Below are positions 4,301-7,392 of a stretch of 7,392 nucleotides of DNA, one piece after another. The stretch's first letter is position 1, and every line of letters begins with the position of its first letter. The DNA is from JAJXYP01 sp035541855 (GTDB lineage: Bacteria > Patescibacteriota > Minisyncoccia > UBA6257 > 2-01-FULL-56-20). The stretch is from positions 1 to 7,392 of the forward strand of contig DATKMM010000017.1 of NCBI GenBank assembly GCA_035541855.1, written 5' to 3'. A program made the translations under genes and the position numbers. Below the pieces are notes generated by a model, which saw only the letters and a program-made list of their open reading frames with translations, searched no databases and was not told the DNA's origin.

Positions 4301-6949
4301 TTACTGGCAGCTGTCGCAGACGAGGTCGGCTTGCGGGTCGCTCGGCGGCATAATGGTCGGTTTCTTATGGATTGGCTGCTTGGCTGCCGTTTCCGCGACT
4401 GCGGCCTGCGCCGGCTTTATCGGGCCTGTCGCGGCGGCGGGCGGCGCGACGACCCGCGAGAAACCGACGGGCCTTGCCTCGGCGGCCGTCGCCTGCGCCG
4501 CTTCAACGGGGGCGACCACGGCGGCCACGGTCTCGGCGACCGGTTCGGCTGCCGACGCGCTCGCGATCTCGCTCATCACGGCGGCGAACCCTTTCTTGCC
4601 CATCGCCTCGCCCTTGTTCACGTGCACGGTGCTTTGCTCCGCAGTGTGGCGCGGTTTCATGTGGAGGTAGTAGGTCGTCTTCACGCCCTTCTTCCACGCC
4701 GTGGAATAGATGTCCATCACCTCGCCGATATCGCGCGTCTCGAGATACATGTTCCGCGAAAGCGCCTGGTCGATCCACTTCTGCGCGCGCGCCGCGACCT
4801 CGATAAAAGCGTAAGGCGACGTGCTGAACGAGGTTTTATAGATATCTTTGATGTGCTGGGGGATGCCGGCGATGTTCGCGAGGTCGCCCTGGTCGGCGAT
4901 GATCTGGTCGCGCACTTTTTCCCAGATGCCCATGTTCTTCAGGTCGTTCACGAGGTTGTGGTTAAGGTCGAGATATTTCCCGGAGATCTTGTTCCGCGAG
5001 AAGACCTGCGCGAAGCGGGGATCGATGCCCGGGACCGTGCCCGCGACGAGGCCGATGTTCGCGTTCGGCGCGACGGCCATCAGGGTCGCGTTCCGCATGC
5101 CGCTCTTCACCTTCGCGCGCAGGGCGTCCCAGTTCAACCCGCGGTAGCGGCTGCCTTTGGCGACCGTGAGCTCGATGCCGCGGTCGGTTTCCAGTGTTTT
5201 CAAAGTGTCCATGGGGACCATGCCTTTCGACCAGCCGGAGCCCGCGAAGTTCGGATACGAGCCGCGCTCGGCGGCGAGGTTCGCGCTTTCATCGATCGCG
5301 ACGTAGCTCACGAACTCGAAAACTTTGTCCGCGAAATCCCACGCATGCCCGCTGTCATACGCCATGCCGAGCTGCTCAAGCATGTCCGCGAAGCCCATCA
5401 GGCCGAGGCCCACGGCTCGGTTCTCCTTGTCCGAGCGCTCCGCCTCCGGCACCGGCAGGACGTTGATGTCGATGAGGTTGTCGAGCTGGCGGATGGCGTA
5501 GCGGACGCTCTCCTCGAGGCGCTCCCAGTTGATCTGCTTGTGGTCCACGTGCACGGCGAGGTTGAGCGACGCCAGGTTGCAGACGGCGATGTGGTCCTTG
5601 TCCTGCGGCAGGCAGATCTCGGTGCAGAGGTTCGACATGTGGATCGTGCCGGTGTTGTTGTTGAGCGCCCGCAGGTTGATCGCGTCCTTCCACGTAAGCC
5701 ACGGGTGCGAAGTGCCCATCATGGCGACCAGGATCTGCCGGAACTGCTCCTCGGCCGGCACCTTTTTGAACACGCGGAGCCTGCCTTCCTCGGCCATTTT
5801 CACGTATTCCGCGTACCGCTTGCTGAACGCTTTGCCGTAAAGCTCCACGAGATCGCCGGTCTCCTTCGGGTCGAACATGTACCACATTTCGCCGGCCTCG
5901 ACGCGGCGCATGAACTCGTCCGAAATGAACACCGCGGTATCGGCCGTGCGCATGCGCATGTAGTCATCGCCGGCGTTGCTCTTCCAGTCGATATATTCCG
6001 GGAAATCGATGTGCCAGTTCTCCATGTAGAAGCACAGCGCGCCTTTCTTCTTGCCGCCGCGCTGGACGGCGCGGATCGCGGTGTCCACGATCTTCGCGAA
6101 CGGCGTCGGTCCCGATGACGGCGTGTTGTTCGAGGAAAGGGGAGAGCCCGTCGCGCGCAGTTTCGTGACCGAGAGGCCGATGCCGCCCGACGCCTTCGAG
6201 AGCATGATCACGTCCGCGACGGATTTCGCGATGTGCGCCATGTCGTCCTCCATCTGCATCAGGAAGCAGTTCGAGAGCGACGGCCGCGTCGTGCCCGCGC
6301 CGATGTTCGTCGAGCCGCCGGGGATGTACTCGTGCCGCGACATCTTCGCGTAGAAACGCTTCGCCCACTGCGTCGGATTTTTTTCGTTATAGGAAAGCCC
6401 CATCGCGAGGCGCATGAAGAAATATTGCGGCGTTTCGTCCGGTTTGCCCTCCTTGTCCTTGATCGAATAGCGGTCGAGAAGCGACGAGAGGCCGGAATAG
6501 AGGAAGAGTTCGTCGCGCGAAAGGTCGAGCGCGGCGGCGAGCTCCTTCAGATTGAAGAGATCGGGCATCCGCGGGTCGAGAATTTTATTTTCCACGCCGC
6601 GCTTCACCCACTCCGGGAAAAATTCCCGGTGCTTGCGCGCCATGAGCGCCGGGTTGTTCTCGAAATCGTCGAGCACGCGGCGGTACACGGTCTTCAGAAG
6701 CAGGCGCGTCGCCACCTTGTCGTACTCAATGTCCTCTTTTATGTTCTGGACGGCTGCGTTGATCGTCGCCTGGTCCATCTCCTCCGTCGTGATGCCGTCG
6801 TAAAGCGTGAGGCGCGTCTCGGTCGCGATCTGCGTGACCATGCCGATGGGGTCTTCCATGCCCTGGCACGCCCGCTCGATCGACCGGTTGATCTTGTCGG
6901 CATTGAACGGTTCGCGGGTGCCGTCCCGCTTGGTGATGGTGAGTTCCAT
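4301..6949 (-). CDS. nrdA: Ribonucleotide reductase large subunit NrdA, class I
   Basis: NrdA (R1) reduces ribonucleoside diphosphates using the radical supplied by NrdB. The start chosen is the ATG of MELTITKRDG; an upstream ATG would add 13 unconserved residues and run through the promoter. The 882 residues comprise an ATP-cone (about 1-92, the dATP/ATP activity switch), the all-alpha N domain, and the catalytic barrel. Active-site residues are visible: C228 (SNCFL) and C457 (AVCNL) form the redox pair, N440-C442-E444 (NLCTE) hold the thiyl radical and general base, Y760-Y761 (TTYYLHMK) carry the radical, and C878-C881 (CDSC) at the extreme C-terminus re-reduce the active site. Between the barrel and the CxxC is a long Ala/Pro/Val-rich tether (about 795-865), longer than in E. 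coli. It is probably transcribed alone from its own promoter and terminates at the palindrome; the partner nrdB follows 378 bases later. Confidence 0.97.
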   Translation of the reverse strand: MELTITKRDGTREPFNADKINRSIERACQGMEDPIGMVTQIATETRLTLYDGITTEEMDQATINAAVQNIKEDIEYDKVATRLLLKTVYRRVLDDFENNPALMARKHREFFPEWVKRGVENKILDPRMPDLFNLKELAAALDLSRDELFLYSGLSSLLDRYSIKDKEGKPDETPQYFFMRLAMGLSYNEKNPTQWAKRFYAKMSRHEYIPGGSTNIGAGTTRPSLSNCFLMQMEDDMAHIAKSVADVIMLSKASGGIGLSVTKLRATGSPLSSNNTPSSGPTPFAKIVDTAIRAVQRGGKKKGALCFYMENWHIDFPEYIDWKSNAGDDYMRMRTADTAVFISDEFMRRVEAGEMWYMFDPKETGDLVELYGKAFSKRYAEYVKMAEEGRLRVFKKVPAEEQFRQILVAMMGTSHPWLTWKDAINLRALNNNTGTIHMSNLCTEICLPQDKDHIAVCNLASLNLAVHVDHKQINWERLEESVRYAIRQLDNLIDINVLPVPEAERSDKENRAVGLGLMGFADMLEQLGMAYDSGHAWDFADKVFEFVSYVAIDESANLAAERGSYPNFAGSGWSKGMVPMDTLKTLETDRGIELTVAKGSRYRGLNWDALRAKVKSGMRNATLMAVAPNANIGLVAGTVPGIDPRFAQVFSRNKISGKYLDLNHNLVNDLKNMGIWEKVRDQIIADQGDLANIAGIPQHIKDIYKTSFSTSPYAFIEVAARAQKWIDQALSRNMYLETRDIGEVMDIYSTAWKKGVKTTYYLHMKPRHTAEQSTVHVNKGEAMGKKGFAAVMSEIASASAAEPVAETVAAVVAPVEAAQATAAEARPVGFSRVVAPPAAATGPIKPAQAAVAETAAKQPIHKKPTIMPPSDPQADLVCDSCQ

Positions 6950-6956
6950 GAAAACT

Positions 6957-6965
6957 ATTTTAACA
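6957..6965 (-). promoter_or_regulatory. Extended -10 promoter of nrdA, apparently leaderless
   Basis: Read on the minus strand, TGTTAAAAT is an extended -10 (TGn plus TAAAAT, 5/6). Exactly seven bases (AGTTTTC) separate it from the ATG, so the predicted transcription start is the A of the start codon. There is no Shine-Dalgarno site. The expected -35 position is poor in sequence and is occupied by a DnaA box. Confidence 0.6.
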
Positions 6966-6975
6966 TTAATTTTAG

Positions 6976-6984
6976 TTATCCACA
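6976..6984 (+). promoter_or_regulatory. Perfect DnaA box upstream of nrdA
   Basis: TTATCCACA matches the high-affinity DnaA box exactly. It lies 27-35 bases before the nrdA start and overlaps the place where sigma factor would contact a -35 element, so bound DnaA could block or replace that contact. DnaA boxes are known regulators of nrdAB in E. coli. No second box is seen nearby, so this is not an origin. Confidence 0.6.
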
Positions 6985-7077
6985 GCAAGTGGCATCAAAA
7001 ATGTTGCCATTTCCTAATTTGCTACCCGAAATCCTTGCCTTAAATTACATCTTGTGGCGCGATTCCCGGGGAAATAG

Positions 7078-7085
7078 GTTATACT
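7078..7085 (+). promoter_or_regulatory. -10 box of the M29 aminopeptidase gene, apparently leaderless
   Basis: GTTATACT contains TATACT (7080-7085, 5/6) with the G of an extended -10 two bases upstream. Seven bases separate the hexamer from the ATG, the same spacing as at nrdA, so the transcript would begin at the start codon. No -35 at normal spacing is convincing. The AGG just before the ATG is too close to act as a ribosome site. Confidence 0.5.
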
Positions 7086-7092
7086 TCAGGTC

Positions 7093-7392
7093 ATGTACCA
7101 GCCAGACTGGAAGATCCTGCGGCGCTATGCCGACGTGCTCGTCAATTTTGCGCTTGGCAAGGGAAAGGGGATCAAAAAAGGCGATGTCGTGCTGGTCGAG
7201 GCCCACGAGAACGCCAAGCCGTTCTTCGTCGAGCTCCTGCGCGCGGTCACGAAGGCGGGCGGACACACGATCTCGCACTATGCGCCGGACAATGACCGCA
7301 CGTTCAACGCCACCCGCGACTTTTTCCTCGATGCCAAGGACCACCAGCTCCATTTCTTCCCTTCGAAATATTACCGCGGGCTGATCGACGAG
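7093..7392 (+). CDS. M29-family aminopeptidase, N-terminal part
   Basis: The first 100 residues are present and the gene runs off the window. The pattern matches the N-terminal domain of M29 (AmpS / aminopeptidase T type) metallopeptidases: an initial helix YADVLVNFALGKGKGIKKGD, the strand VVLVEA, a helix FFVELLRAVTKAGGH, then the next strand. These cytoplasmic enzymes remove N-terminal residues from peptides using a two-metal centre. The metal ligands and catalytic residues lie in the C-terminal domain, beyond the window, so activity cannot be judged. It is divergent from nrdA, with 143 bases between the two start codons that include both -10 boxes and the DnaA box. Confidence 0.82.
   Translation, partial: MYQPDWKILRRYADVLVNFALGKGKGIKKGDVVLVEAHENAKPFFVELLRAVTKAGGHTISHYAPDNDRTFNATRDFFLDAKDHQLHFFPSKYYRGLIDE

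Noticed and set aside
4220..6118. Long plus-strand open reading (about 630 codons) opposite nrdA
   Set aside because: It is the antisense of a well-supported nrdA, is rich in Arg, His and Val as expected from a GC-rich complementary strand, has no recognisable motif, and starts inside the tRNA-like element.
6950..7092. Replication origin suggested by the DnaA box
   Set aside because: Only one box is present, with no cluster and no dnaA or dnaN nearby. Promoter regulation explains it better.
6233..7384. Plus-strand open reading of about 380 codons crossing the nrdA start
   Set aside because: It is antisense to nrdA, then crosses the promoter region and runs out of frame through the M29 aminopeptidase gene.

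Overview
The window looks like GC-rich bacterial chromosome, probably from a small-genome lineage such as Patescibacteria (CPR). That placement is inference from the style of the genes, the apparent lack of Shine-Dalgarno sites, the start codons placed just after -10 boxes, and the tRNA-like gene without an encoded CCA. No marker gene fixes the taxon. Coding DNA is clearly GC-rich. The first ~690 bases and the nrdB-nrdA intergenic island are more AT-rich and contain the unusual structure.

Layout: 1-516 has no convincing gene but is rich in hairpins and short repeats. 517-691 (minus) is the 3' end of an unrecognised gene with its own candidate terminator. It abuts queA (plus, to 1732), which has lost its first dozen or so codons at the same point, so two divergent genes are beheaded at one junction. 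Then come a small secreted protein (1787-2257, plus) and a convergent membrane-anchored protein (2263-2877, minus).

The core is a ribonucleotide reductase pair on the minus strand. nrdA (4301-6949) is a class I large subunit with an N-terminal ATP-cone, all catalytic residues and a C-terminal CxxC. nrdB (2930-3922) is a radical-generating small subunit with Phe in place of the radical Tyr and Glu in place of the first Asp metal ligand, the signature of class Ic (Mn/Fe, Chlamydia-type). The two genes are separated by a plus-strand RNA island (about 3994-4293): a near-consensus promoter, a short RNA ending in a UUCG-loop terminator, a 74-nt tRNA-like element, and a perfect palindromic terminator shared with nrdA. 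Twelve bases of the short RNA are perfectly complementary to the anticodon/variable region of the tRNA-like element.

Upstream of nrdA a perfect DnaA box (TTATCCACA) lies over the expected -35 position of an extended -10 promoter whose predicted start is the ATG. The divergent gene beyond it (7093 to the window end) is the N-terminus of an M29-type aminopeptidase, also apparently leaderless. NrdA and NrdB together would make deoxyribonucleotides for DNA replication, and the DnaA box suggests a tie to initiation control. QueA would serve tRNA queuosine modification if functional.
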